A stretch of DNA of 13,226 bases from JBBDSU01 sp040904825 (GTDB taxonomy: Bacteria > Actinomycetota > Nitriliruptoria > Nitriliruptorales > Nitriliruptoraceae), in NCBI GenBank assembly GCA_040904825.1, contig JBBDSU010000003.1, positions 1-13,226 of the forward strand, in the 5' to 3' direction. The stretch's first letter is position 1. Each line of letters opens with the position of its first letter. The position numbers and the translations under genes are program-made. The notes under the pieces were generated by a model, which saw nothing but the letters and a program-made list of their open reading frames with translations, was not told the DNA's origin and ran no database searches. Shown piece after piece: positions 1-7,683 of the stretch.

Positions 1-16
1 ATCCGACGCTGAGCGC

Positions 17-679
17 TTGGGGTTGGAAGACCGCCGACAGTCACTTGTCGTGCTCCATCGCGGTGGCGAGAAGATGACTGACAGGCTGATCGCCGTCCTT
101 GCATCGGTCACCGACGTGCCCCCTCACGTCAGTGTCCTGCACCCCGCGGACGATGAGCCACCGATCCGTCTCGTGCTGTCACTGGCTCAGGTCAAGGAGA
201 GGTTCGGAGAGTTTTCCTATCGACCGCGGCCAGGCGTCCGAGAAATCGTTGTGGACGCAGCGTTCGCCGACGAGCACATGGTGACCACCACCGTTCCGAT
301 CCTCGGCGAAGTCAGGTGTCACCGACTCATGATCAACGATCTTGTCGCGGCGCTCAATGACGTCATCACAGCCGAACTAGACAGTTGGATCGATCCGCGG
401 ACGTACGCAGGCTGCCACTATCCACGCCGGATCAGCACTGAGCGTGCACGACTGTCGCATCATTCTTGGGGCATCGCGATTGACTTCAACGTGGATCTGT
501 CGATGCCCGGTCTTGGCCCGGTCCCGCCCACGGAAATGATCGAGATCTTCGGCCGGCACGGATTCCGCTGGGGCGGAGATTTCAGCCAGCCCGACAACCA
601 TCATTGGGAATGGGTCGGCCCGCACGCAATACAGCGGCCCAACCGGTCATGCTGTCCAGTAGCGCGGTCAAACGGCTGA
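17..679 (+). CDS. M15-family zinc peptidase (VanY / DD-carboxypeptidase-like), probably 5'-partial
   Basis: The protein carries the M15 metallopeptidase signature SxHxxGxAxD. Numbered from the TTG at 17, this is Ser147, His149, Gly152, Ala154 and Asp156. It is followed near the end by Asp-Asn-His-His-Trp-Glu (His195, His196, Glu198), which matches the usual second zinc/catalytic motif (xHHFE-like). His149, Asp156 and one of the later histidines should bind zinc. Members of this family cut D-Ala-containing peptides of peptidoglycan, as VanY-type carboxypeptidases or endolysin-like L-Ala-D-Glu endopeptidases; which bond is cut here cannot be told. The reading frame is open to the left edge, so the true start may lie outside the window. 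Internal candidates are TTG at 17 and ATG at 74, and neither has a convincing ribosome binding site. No signal peptide or membrane segment is visible in the part present, so export and any cell-wall anchor are unresolved. The gene converges on the leftward rsgA pair. Confidence 0.82.
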   Translation: MGLEDRRQSLVVLHRGGEKMTDRLIAVLASVTDVPPHVSVLHPADDEPPIRLVLSLAQVKERFGEFSYRPRPGVREIVVDAAFADEHMVTTTVPILGEVRCHRLMINDLVAALNDVITAELDSWIDPRTYAGCHYPRRISTERARLSHHSWGIAIDFNVDLSMPGLGPVPPTEMIEIFGRHGFRWGGDFSQPDNHHWEWVGPHAIQRPNRSCCPVARSNG

Positions 680-681
680 TG

Positions 682-698
682 TCGCCGCGTCACGGCGA
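682..698. terminator. weak hairpin between convergent genes
   Basis: TCGCCG and CGGCGA form a 6-bp stem around the 5-nt loop CGTCA, starting 2 nt after the M15 peptidase stop codon. There is no T-run after it. It sits in the convergent gap (680-767), where a bidirectional terminator would be expected, but the stem is short enough to arise by chance in GC-rich DNA. Confidence 0.25.
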
Positions 699-767
699 TC
701 CGCTTGGAGCTTGTGGGGCGACCAGCCAGACCCAGACCCGGCGAGGCCCACGAACCATCAACGCCGA

Positions 768-1118
768 TCAATCCTGCTGATCACGCCTCAATGCCACCAG
801 GGGTCCCCGACCTCCCCAATAGCCGATCGCAGCAGCAGCGCCGCAGGCGACAATCCAGACCGTGATAACGCCAGCCTTCCAAGGGTTACGCCATCCTTCG
901 GCCGTCACCAAAGGGTCAACATCGGCGAAGCGCCCATGGCGAGTGATGTCGATCGTCTCGTTGACCTTGAGCCTCGGCGCACGGCCATCGACGGCGGTGG
1001 CCCAGTCACGCGCGATCATTGTGCGACGCTTGAGGGCGCCAGGATCGCCCGCATCGGGGTCGATGAGCGCGCCAACGCTGGCCCTGAGACTGCGCCAGAT
1101 CCACGATCCCACTGCCAT
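768..1118 (-). CDS. small protein of unknown function with one C-terminal membrane segment
   Basis: I do not recognise this 116-residue protein. The first 80 residues are polar and mixed in charge, with no motif I can name. Residues about 82-100 form one hydrophobic stretch rich in Ala, Val and Ile, followed by Gly-Arg and a charged tail ending Arg-Arg-Asp-Gln-Gln-Asp. This suggests a single-pass membrane protein. I chose the ATG at 1118 because GGGAG lies 7 nt before it. An earlier ATG at 1148 in the same frame would overlap the rsgA stop by 8 nt but has only a weak ribosome binding site. Either start makes the gene the next one downstream of rsgA on the same strand, so co-transcription is likely. 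Support for a real gene is the clean gap on the opposite strand, the tight link to rsgA and the coherent membrane segment. No function can be assigned. Confidence 0.6.
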   Translation of the reverse strand: MAVGSWIWRSLRASVGALIDPDAGDPGALKRRTMIARDWATAVDGRAPRLKVNETIDITRHGRFADVDPLVTAEGWRNPWKAGVITVWIVACGAAAAIGYWGGRGPLVALRRDQQD

Positions 1119-1140
1119 CGTCACACTCCCGTTCGTTGCT

Positions 1141-2142
1141 TCATACATCGTCGCCGCGCAACGCAGCTAAGAGCCGACGGTACGACACCAACCGTTCCGG
1201 ATACACCGCTGCATCATCGAGGGCGCAGCCTGGTTCTCCGTCATGGACACAATCGTCGAGGCTGCACGGCAGACCGACGAGTTCGGGGAAATGCTGCTGC
1301 AGTTCCTCGGGGTGAACCACTCCGAGGCCAAATGACCGCACACCGGGCGTGTCGATCAACCAGGCATTCTCGTCAGCGACGCGCATCGCGCGAGAGGCGA
1401 CGGTGGTGTGGCGCCCGCCGTAACGGCCGACATCCGCAACGGTGTGGAACGCTTCAGGCACCAGAAGATTGAACAACGACGACTTGCCGACACCTGAATG
1501 GCCGGTAAATGCACTCCATTGCGTCGTCAACAGTGCCCGAAGCGCGTCGATTCCTTCGCCGGTCGTCGCGCTGGTCGCCACCCCGGCCACGCCCAACTGT
1601 GCGTAGCGGTCAAGGAGTTCGATGACCATCGACCGATCGTCGACAAGGTCGATCTTGTTGACACATACAGCGGATGCCAAGCCTCCGGCCGACGCTGCGA
1701 CCATCACTCGATCAAGTAACCCGGCGCCTGACTGCAGGTGATCCGCCGCAATCACCACCACGACTTGATCGGCGTTGGCGACCACCACCCGCGCGTCATC
1801 CAACCCGTCGTCCGCAGTGCGCACCAACCGGGTTTCCCTGTCGAGCACTTCGACGATCCGTGGCGCATCGCTCGTGTGGCGAGCGGGTCGGACTCTGACC
1901 CGATCTCCAACGGCAGCCTTCTCATGGCGCATCGTGCCCGCCAGGGTTGCGTCGATCGGTTGGACATCAGATGTCTCATCGAGGACGATCGATACCCGGC
2001 CACGATCGATGGCCACGACCCGAGCGATCGCAAGCTCATCGATCCGCCGGCGCGCGGCGGGGCTGAGGTTGCGACTGCGGGGGACGAACTCTGGCTCGTC
2101 GTCCCACTCGTCTTCGATTGCGTCAATGTCGATACGAGGCAT
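1141..2142 (-). CDS. rsgA: ribosome small-subunit-dependent GTPase RsgA (YjeQ/EngC)
   Basis: RsgA is a GTPase that binds the nearly finished 30S ribosomal subunit, helps mature its decoding centre and releases assembly factors. The 333-residue protein shows the family's order: an N-terminal acidic leader, an OB-fold region (about residues 35-105), then a circularly permuted GTPase. The G4 motif NKID (162-165) comes before the P-loop GHSGVGKSS (214-222), the switch Thr of RHTT (244-247) and G3 DTPG (264-267). At the end is the zinc-binding pattern C-x4-C-x-H-x5-C (Cys293, Cys298, His300, Cys306). All key residues are present and the length is normal. The start at 2142 has AGGA 7 nt upstream. 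An in-frame extension to 2343 adds 67 residues, but it would cross the tldD start on the other strand and lacks family-like sequence, so I left it out. The gene is divergent from tldD and probably shares an mRNA with the small membrane protein downstream. Confidence 0.97.
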   Translation of the reverse strand: MPRIDIDAIEDEWDDEPEFVPRSRNLSPAARRRIDELAIARVVAIDRGRVSIVLDETSDVQPIDATLAGTMRHEKAAVGDRVRVRPARHTSDAPRIVEVLDRETRLVRTADDGLDDARVVVANADQVVVVIAADHLQSGAGLLDRVMVAASAGGLASAVCVNKIDLVDDRSMVIELLDRYAQLGVAGVATSATTGEGIDALRALLTTQWSAFTGHSGVGKSSLFNLLVPEAFHTVADVGRYGGRHTTVASRAMRVADENAWLIDTPGVRSFGLGVVHPEELQQHFPELVGLPCSLDDCVHDGEPGCALDDAAVYPERLVSYRRLLAALRGDDV

Positions 2143-2269
2143 ACCACCATCCTGCCAGATCCAACAGCGCAGAGCGCGATAGGGCTCACGACGAAGGCTT
2201 GAGGGCAGATGACGAGCATTCAGGTCGCTACGGTAATCGACGACCGGCCGAACCCGAGGAGCCACGCCG

Positions 2270-3769
2270 ATGGGTGCCGATGTGTTCCACGGTGTCGATA
2301 CGACACCGTTCGGATGGGTCGACAAGGCCATCGAGTCGGCCATCGCCGCAGGCGCAACCTACGCTGATGCGAGGGTTTGCTCACGCCGGCACCAGCGACT
2401 TATCGCGCAAAACGGCGAGCTCGACAGCGTCGCGAACACAGACGACGTCGGCCTCGGCGTCCGGGCACTGGTCGGGTCATCATGGGGATTCTTCGCCACA
2501 AGCGACCTCACCGACACATCGGCACGCCGCGCGGGCCAGACCGCCACTGAAACCGCAAAGGCGTCGGCGATCGTTGCGGGCCCACCCTTGCGCCTCGCGG
2601 ATGTTCCGGTCGCCGTCGATCACTATGCGACGCCGTGCACCGAGGACCCTTTTGCCGTTGCGCTGTCGGAGAAGGTTGACCTCATCGTGGCCGCGACTTC
2701 GACGATGGCTGCCGTCAACGGCGTCACCGTCGCCACGGCGAACCTGATGTTCTGGGATATCGACCAGTGGTTCTCGTCGTCTCAAGGGCATCGCATCCAT
2801 CAGCATCTCGTTGAATCGGGTTGCGGCATGGATGCCACCGCTGTCAACGGCCACGAAACACAACGACGTAGCTATCCACAGTCGTTCGGTCACGTCGAGA
2901 AAGGTGGATTCGAGGTTGTCCGTCGGCACGACCTGCTCGGGCATGCTCACCAGACGGCTCAAGAAGCCGTCCAGCTTCTCGATGCTCCACTATGCCCCGA
3001 AGGCGAATTTGACCTCATCCTCGAATCCAGCCAGCTTGCGCTCCAGATCCACGAATCGGTGGGCCACGCCGTAGAGCTGGACCGCATCCTCGGATGGGAA
3101 GCCGCGTTCGCGGGAACGTCGTTCCTCGACCTCAGCGAGCTGGGTGCGTTTCGCTACGGCAGCGACCTCATGACGATCACAGCCGATGCCACGATCCCCG
3201 GCGCGTTGGCAACATTCGGCTACGACGACGAAGGCACCCCCGGGCAGTGCGTCGACATCGTCAGAGACGGGGTTTGGGTCGGAGTCCTCTCCGGGCGTGA
3301 TAGTGCCCACCTCGCCGATGTCCAGCCTGGAGGGATGGTTCGCGCCGACGGGTACAACCGCCTGCCGATGGTCAGAATGACCAACGTCGGGCTTGTCCCC
3401 GGCAAGGATCAACTCGACGACATCATCGCGGACACACGGCACGGCGTCTTGATGGCTACCAACCGCTCGTGGTCGATCGATGATCGCCGCCTAAATTTCC
3501 AATTCGGATGCGAGATCGGCTGGGAGATTGTCGACGGCAAGCGCACACGAATGGTGCGGAATCCGACCTACACGGGCATTACTCCGACGTTCTGGCGCTC
3601 GATGGACCGCCTCGCCGGGCCTGAAGAATGGAAGGCATGGGGTGTGCCCAATTGCGGCAAAGGACAACCGATGCAAGTCGGCCACACGTCTCACCCCGCA
3701 TCACCCGCACGGTTCCGCAACGTCCGCATAGGGGTAAGCGGGTCAGCGGATCGGGCTGGGAGGAGATGA
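2270..3769 (+). CDS. tldD: metalloprotease TldD
   Basis: TldD is the zinc-bearing half of the TldD/TldE heterodimeric protease. In Escherichia coli this complex matures microcin B17 and degrades the antitoxin CcdA, threading unfolded peptide into an internal chamber. The 499-residue product has the family's HExxxH motif as HESVGH (His261, Glu262, His266). A C-terminal CGKGQP segment carries Cys462, which fits the conserved third metal ligand. The N-terminal half has the usual pattern of a self-exposed strand region (Asp-Ala-Arg-Val, then Val-Gly-Leu-Gly-Val-Arg). The length is close to the E. coli protein (481). The ATG at 2270 is preceded by GAGGA about 9 nt upstream. The gene overlaps tldE, so the two subunits are very likely made together. 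No antitoxin or peptide-modification genes lie beside the pair, so the natural substrate is unknown. Confidence 0.95.
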   Translation: MGADVFHGVDTTPFGWVDKAIESAIAAGATYADARVCSRRHQRLIAQNGELDSVANTDDVGLGVRALVGSSWGFFATSDLTDTSARRAGQTATETAKASAIVAGPPLRLADVPVAVDHYATPCTEDPFAVALSEKVDLIVAATSTMAAVNGVTVATANLMFWDIDQWFSSSQGHRIHQHLVESGCGMDATAVNGHETQRRSYPQSFGHVEKGGFEVVRRHDLLGHAHQTAQEAVQLLDAPLCPEGEFDLILESSQLALQIHESVGHAVELDRILGWEAAFAGTSFLDLSELGAFRYGSDLMTITADATIPGALATFGYDDEGTPGQCVDIVRDGVWVGVLSGRDSAHLADVQPGGMVRADGYNRLPMVRMTNVGLVPGKDQLDDIIADTRHGVLMATNRSWSIDDRRLNFQFGCEIGWEIVDGKRTRMVRNPTYTGITPTFWRSMDRLAGPEEWKAWGVPNCGKGQPMQVGHTSHPASPARFRNVRIGVSGSADRAGRR

Positions 3770-5274
3770 TGACCCACGACCGTTCGCAGCACCGACACCG
3801 CTCGGCCTCCAACAGCCAGTCACCCGACGATGTCACTGACGTGTGCTCGGCGATGGCCGACGACGTCGCAGAACTCGTTCGCGATGCTGGCGCCGAAGGC
3901 AATGTTGTCGTCACACGGACCCACCACGGTCTGACCCGCTTCGCCAACTCCTCTATCCACCAGCACGTCGGCGACGATTCAACGACGATCACGCTTTCCA
4001 TCGCAGTCGCGGGCCGCAGCGCCACCGCGTCAACCACCACCAGCGACCTCTCATCTGTCGGCGATCTTGTCACTAGGACGATCACTGCCGCCCGCCAGCA
4101 GCCAGTCGATAACCGCTGGCCTGGACCCACGCCTCAGACGACGAATCAACTCGCCGTCGATGACGCGTTCGATGCTGGCACAGCAGACGCATCGCCGGCA
4201 GCTCGAGCTGACGCCGTCCGCGCCTTCGTCGGTGCCAGTGGCACCAGTACCGAGGGCCAAGCAGGCATCGCCCCTTTTCTTCCTAGCGCTGGCCAGACGG
4301 ATCGCCTCGGCGCCAGGTATCGCGTGACACAGGCGACATCCACCACAGCTGCCGGCTACCTCGACACCGAAGCGACCTGGACATCGTTTGCGAGCACCAC
4401 CGGTCACCGGGTGGCGTCGAAGGCCACACGTGCGACGATCGACGGCATACATCGCACCGTTGACACCTCTGGCGCCGCACATCACACATCGTGGCAGTTC
4501 GCCGATCTCGATCCGGCGACTGCTGGCATCGCCGCCGCCACGAGCGCCACATGGGGACAACGACCTATCGACATCGAACCCGGTGACTGGCCAGTGGTGC
4601 TCGGACCTGAAGCCGTGGCTTCTGTCATCGCCTTTCTCGGCGCCTATGGCTTCAATGCCAAAGCGCACTTGGATGGAGCTTCGTTCGTCAACCTCGGCGA
4701 GGCGTGTTTCGACCCGGCCATCAGTCTCTGGGAAGATCCTTTTGATCCTCGCGCGGTGGGGTTGCGATACGACGCCCAAGGAGTAGCCCGACAGCGCTAT
4801 CCCCTCATCGATCAAGGCGTGACCGTCAATCTCGCACACGACCGTCGGACCGCGCTGCGAGCTGGCGTCGAATGCTCCACGGGCAACGCGCTGCTCGGCG
4901 CCGAATCGTGGGGTGCCATTCCGATGAATCCAGTGCTGCGCAACGGGACTTCATCGCTGGCCGACCTCGTCGCCGGCGTGGAAAGAGGCCTCTACATCGC
5001 ACGGTTTCACTACTGCCGAGTGCTGGATCCAAAGACCCAGGTCGTGACCGGTCTCACGCGCAATGGGACGTTTCTGATCGAGCGAGGGACAATAACCACA
5101 CCGGTGACTGACCTTCGTTTCACCCAATCCTTCGTCGACGCTCTGGCGCCCGGCCGGGTTATCGGCGTCGCCAATGACAACCGCTACGCCGACAGCGAAT
5201 TTGGTCCCGGGATGGTCATCGCACCCTCGGTGTCCTTGGCACGATGGTCGTTCACCGGCGGAGCTTCCGGCTGA
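3769..5274 (+). CDS. tldE: metalloprotease subunit TldE (PmbA)
   Basis: This 501-residue protein is the non-catalytic partner of TldD. It shares the TldD/PmbA fold pattern: an N-terminal segment reading LTRFANSSIHQHV, a middle region containing FVNLGEACFDPAISLW, and a C-terminal part with LIDQGV and the conserved STGN. Where TldD has HExxxH, this protein has a stretch around Leu-Gly-Pro-Glu-Ala-Val without the two histidines, as expected of TldE, which completes the active site but does not bind zinc. It is longer than E. coli PmbA (450). Part of the excess is a polar N-terminal leader rich in Ser, His and Gln. Two adjacent ATGs occur at 3766 and 3769. I prefer 3769 because GGGAGG lies 5 nt before it, against only 2 nt before 3766. 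With either start, the end of tldD overlaps this start codon, indicating translational coupling. Confidence 0.93.
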   Translation: MTHDRSQHRHRSASNSQSPDDVTDVCSAMADDVAELVRDAGAEGNVVVTRTHHGLTRFANSSIHQHVGDDSTTITLSIAVAGRSATASTTTSDLSSVGDLVTRTITAARQQPVDNRWPGPTPQTTNQLAVDDAFDAGTADASPAARADAVRAFVGASGTSTEGQAGIAPFLPSAGQTDRLGARYRVTQATSTTAAGYLDTEATWTSFASTTGHRVASKATRATIDGIHRTVDTSGAAHHTSWQFADLDPATAGIAAATSATWGQRPIDIEPGDWPVVLGPEAVASVIAFLGAYGFNAKAHLDGASFVNLGEACFDPAISLWEDPFDPRAVGLRYDAQGVARQRYPLIDQGVTVNLAHDRRTALRAGVECSTGNALLGAESWGAIPMNPVLRNGTSSLADLVAGVERGLYIARFHYCRVLDPKTQVVTGLTRNGTFLIERGTITTPVTDLRFTQSFVDALAPGRVIGVANDNRYADSEFGPGMVIAPSVSLARWSFTGGASG

Positions 5275-5476
5275 GATCAGCCAGCCCACGCAAAGCCTGC
5301 GTGAAGCCTCTGGACTCGTCATCTCCGACCTTGCGTTGGTCGCAAAATCGACACTTCGCCTCCACGCCCACACGGTTCGACGCCGGGTTACTGCGATGAC
5401 CGAAAGCGTGTTGCTGGCAGGTCGCAGGTGACCTGGACCACGTGTTCGGGCTACGGTGTCGACCACCGGTCGCCAC
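5252..5476 (-). CDS. possible very small protein with CxxH-H-CxxC zinc-ligand pattern
   Basis: The 320-nt gap between tldE and acs holds a leftward reading frame whose last 55 codons look protein-like. It contains Cys20-x2-His23-x3-His27-x14-Cys42-x2-Cys45, followed by a basic amphipathic tail rich in Arg, Leu and Lys that ends Leu-Arg-Arg. This resembles small actinobacterial zinc-ribbon proteins of the C-x(n)-GH-...-CxxC type, but I cannot name the family. The start is unsure. GTG at 5476 gives 74 residues but has no clear ribosome binding site, and a later GTG near 5366 would lose the first half of the zinc motif. The 3' end overlaps the end of tldE by 23 nt, in convergent orientation. Against the gene: third-position GC is only moderate, and two small hairpins lie inside it. 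It could be a chance frame. Confidence 0.35.
   Translation of the reverse strand: MATGGRHRSPNTWSRSPATCQQHAFGHRSNPASNRVGVEAKCRFCDQRKVGDDESRGFTQALRGLADLSRKLRR
5287..5303. terminator. possible terminator hairpin after tldE
   Basis: CACGCA and TGCGTG form a perfect 6-bp stem with a 5-nt loop, 13 nt after the tldE stop codon. A second small stem, GGCTG/CAGCC (5269-5282), straddles that stop. There is no T-run. Both lie inside the possible small leftward gene, so they cannot both be strong terminators and neutral coding sequence. I list the hairpin because a tldE terminator is expected about here. Confidence 0.25.
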
Positions 5477-5594
5477 CGGACTGGCCGAGGGTGAGACGAC
5501 GACGCTGGCGGAGATGAAGCAGCGCGACACGACACGTTGTTGGCCAGGTCCTGGGCCGCCAGTACTCAACGCACGACAGCGAGGGAGAGATCCA

Positions 5595-7559
5595 GTGGTT
5601 TCCGACGCAATCGAAGGCCTGCTCAGCGAAGTTCGGACGTTTCCTCCCAATGATGAGGTCCGCGCACGAGCGTTACTTGCCGACGACTCGATGCACGAAC
5701 GTGCCAATGAAGACCACCTTGCATTCTGGGCCGAGCAAGCACAAGCCCTCGACTGGTCGCAACCGTGGGATGAGATTCTCCAGTGGGAGTCCCCCTACGC
5801 CAAGTGGTTCGTCGGCGGAAAACTCAATGTCAGCCACAATTGCCTCGACCGCCACGTCGATGCTGGCCACGGAGACCAAGTCGCCTACCACTGGGAGGGT
5901 GAACCAGGCGACACGAGGACCATCACCTACCTGCAGTTGCTAGACGACGTCCAGCGTGCCGCAAACGCCCTGAAGGAACTTGGCGTCGGCAAAGGCGATC
6001 GGGTCGCCATCTACCTGCCGATGATTCCCGAGCTACCGACCATCATGCTGGCATGCGCACGCATCGGCGCAGTGCACTCGGTGGTCTTCGGAGGCTTCTC
6101 AGCCAACGCGTTGCGTGACCGCATCAACGACTCAAGCTGCAAAGTGCTGATCACCGCTGATGGCGGGTGGCGTCGTGGCAGTGTTGCACCGCTCAAGCCG
6201 GCGGCCGACGACGCACTGACCGACACCCCGTCGATCGAAAAGGTCCTGGTCGTACGTCGAGGTGACAACGACGTTGAGATGGTCGAGGGCCGCGATGTGT
6301 GGTGGCATGACATCGTCGATGCACAACAAGCCGACTGTCCGGCCGAGCCGATGGACGCCGAGGACTTGCTGTATCTGCTGTACACGTCAGGAACCACCGG
6401 CAAGCCCAAAGGCATCATGCACACCACAGGCGGCTACCTCACACAGGTCGCCTTCACGCACAAGTACGTGTTCGACATTCAGCCAGATACCGACATCTAT
6501 TGGTGCGCTGCTGACATCGGATGGGTCACCGGACACAGTTACATCGTCTATGGGCCGTTGGCGAACCGCACGACGTCAGTACTCTACGAAGGCGTGCCCA
6601 ATTTCCCTGCGGAGGACCGTTTCTGGGACATCATCGAGCGCTATAAGGTCACCCAGCTCTACACCGCGCCCACTGCGATTCGAGCGTTTATGAAGTGGGG
6701 TGACGAGCATCCGGCCGGACATGATCTGTCCAGCCTGCGCCTCCTTGGCAGCGTCGGTGAGCCGATCAATCCAGAAGCGTGGATCTGGTACCACACCAAC
6801 ATCGGCGGCGAGCGATGCCCCATCGTCGACACATGGTGGCAAACCGAAACGGGCGGGATCATGATCTCTCCGCTTCCAGGCGTCACGACAACCAAACCCG
6901 GATCTGCGACGTTTCCCTTGCCGGGCATTTCTGCAGAGATCGTCGACGACCGCGGCGAACCCGTCGGCATTCCTGGCGGCGGCTACCTTGTCATCGACGG
7001 TCCATGGCCGTCGATGCTGCGCGGCATCTGGGGTGATGACGAGCGCTTCCGGGAAACCTATTGGTCGCGATTCCCTGGCCGATATTTCGCCGGAGATGGC
7101 GCCAAGCGCGACGAAGACGGCTACTACTGGCTCCTCGGCCGCGTTGACGACGTGATGAATATCTCTGGGCACCGCATCTCAACCACCGAGGTTGAGTCGG
7201 CCCTCGTCAGCCATCCTGCGGTGGCCGAGGCGGCGGTCATCGGACGGGCAGATCCCATCACCGGCCAGGCCATCGCAGCGTTCGTCACGCCGCGTGGTTC
7301 GATCGAAGGCGACGAGGCGCTGGCGACCGAGTTGCGCAATCACGTGGCGACCATGATCTCGCCGATCGCCAAGCCCGCATCCGTGCTCTTCACCGGCGAT
7401 CTCCCCAAGACTCGATCGGGCAAGATCATGCGACGTCTTCTCAAGGACATCGCCGAAGACAATCAACTTGGCGACACGACCACTTTGGCCGATGCTTCGG
7501 TGGTCGACTCCATCAAGTCGCGATACTTGACCGGAGGTGGCGGTGCCGACGAAGGCTGA
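5595..7559 (+). CDS. acs: acetyl-CoA synthetase, AMP-forming
   Basis: Acs makes acetyl-CoA from acetate, ATP and CoA through an acetyl-adenylate, feeding acetate into central metabolism in the cytoplasm. The 654-residue length is typical. The protein has the ANL-superfamily core YTSGTTGKPKG (263-273) and the WWQTETGG motif (from residue 414), whose tryptophan limits the acyl pocket to acetate in Salmonella Acs (Trp414). It also has the hinge and A8 region GRVDDVMNISGHR and the C-terminal PKTRSGK, with the catalytic Lys610 matching Salmonella Lys609. That lysine is the site of regulatory acetylation in other bacteria, so the same control is possible here. GTG at 5595 is chosen because GGGAG lies 7 nt before it and the protein then begins like other Acs. 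The frame stays open back to 5442, but the extra 51 residues do not resemble Acs. The gene stands alone, with a hairpin after its stop. Confidence 0.97.
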   Translation: MVSDAIEGLLSEVRTFPPNDEVRARALLADDSMHERANEDHLAFWAEQAQALDWSQPWDEILQWESPYAKWFVGGKLNVSHNCLDRHVDAGHGDQVAYHWEGEPGDTRTITYLQLLDDVQRAANALKELGVGKGDRVAIYLPMIPELPTIMLACARIGAVHSVVFGGFSANALRDRINDSSCKVLITADGGWRRGSVAPLKPAADDALTDTPSIEKVLVVRRGDNDVEMVEGRDVWWHDIVDAQQADCPAEPMDAEDLLYLLYTSGTTGKPKGIMHTTGGYLTQVAFTHKYVFDIQPDTDIYWCAADIGWVTGHSYIVYGPLANRTTSVLYEGVPNFPAEDRFWDIIERYKVTQLYTAPTAIRAFMKWGDEHPAGHDLSSLRLLGSVGEPINPEAWIWYHTNIGGERCPIVDTWWQTETGGIMISPLPGVTTTKPGSATFPLPGISAEIVDDRGEPVGIPGGGYLVIDGPWPSMLRGIWGDDERFRETYWSRFPGRYFAGDGAKRDEDGYYWLLGRVDDVMNISGHRISTTEVESALVSHPAVAEAAVIGRADPITGQAIAAFVTPRGSIEGDEALATELRNHVATMISPIAKPASVLFTGDLPKTRSGKIMRRLLKDIAEDNQLGDTTTLADASVVDSIKSRYLTGGGGADEG

Positions 7560-7566
7560 TCGAACC

Positions 7567-7587
7567 GCTGGTCCGGACGTGACCAGC
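7567..7587 (+). terminator. hairpin after acs
   Basis: GCTGGTC and GACCAGC form a perfect 7-bp stem with a 7-nt loop, beginning 8 nt after the acs stop codon. The sequence after it is only mildly T-rich (CTGTTACC), so a factor-independent terminator is uncertain. The right arm overlaps the first weak copy of the phased repeats that follow, so this inverted repeat may instead be part of a protein-binding region. Confidence 0.4.
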
Positions 7588-7599
7588 CTGTTACCGCCT

Positions 7600-7631
7600 C
7601 AACCATGCTGGCCCCGGCGCAACCATGCTGG
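7600..7631. repeat. 12-bp tandem direct repeat in a 20-bp phased array, candidate operator
   Basis: CAACCATGCTGG occurs perfectly at 7600-7611 and 7620-7631, so the repeat period is 20 bp. The core ACCANNCTG continues in the same phase one step upstream (ACCAGCCTG at 7582-7590) and more weakly one step downstream (ATCTTTCTG at 7642-7650). A GCTG at 7567-7570 also falls in step. Each strong copy contains CCA-N3-TGG, a short palindrome. The array lies between the acs stop and the GTG of the SARP-like regulator, about 90-140 bp before that start. Direct repeats about two helical turns apart are the usual binding sites of SARP-family regulators, so self-regulation is a reasonable inference. An exact 12-bp repeat in a 160-bp gap is unlikely by chance. 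Confidence 0.6.
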
Positions 7632-7683
7632 TGTCGCCTTGATCTTTCTGAGCTGGCCGACATTTCCGGCAGTGACCTCGCGC

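Noticed and set aside
711..1472. Rightward 253-codon open frame opposite rsgA and the small membrane gene
   Set aside because: Arg/His/Pro-rich composition with no motif; it is the antisense shadow of genes supported by clear motifs.
2229..2234. TACGGT as a -10 box for tldD
   Set aside because: No -35-like sequence at 16-18 bp; TTGAGG lies 24 bp away.
2143..2343. In-frame 67-codon N-terminal extension of rsgA
   Set aside because: It would overlap the tldD start on the other strand and has no RsgA-like sequence; the ATG at 2142 has a proper ribosome binding site.
4051..4839. Leftward 262-codon open frame inside tldE
   Set aside because: Antisense to a well-supported coding region, composition unlike a real protein, no ribosome binding site of note.
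5544..5554. Palindrome CCAGG-T-CCTGG upstream of acs as an operator
   Set aside because: Only five paired bases per arm; common by chance in GC-rich DNA, and no promoter with good spacing could be placed next to it.
5442..5594. In-frame upstream extension of acs from a GTG
   Set aside because: The 51 extra residues do not resemble Acs and the GTG at 5595 has a good ribosome binding site and gives the normal length.
6576..7172. Leftward 198-codon open frame inside acs
   Set aside because: Antisense shadow of the conserved Acs core.
7582..7650. CRISPR array
   Set aside because: The repeat is 12 bp with 8-bp spacers and only two exact copies; no cas genes. An operator-like array fits better.
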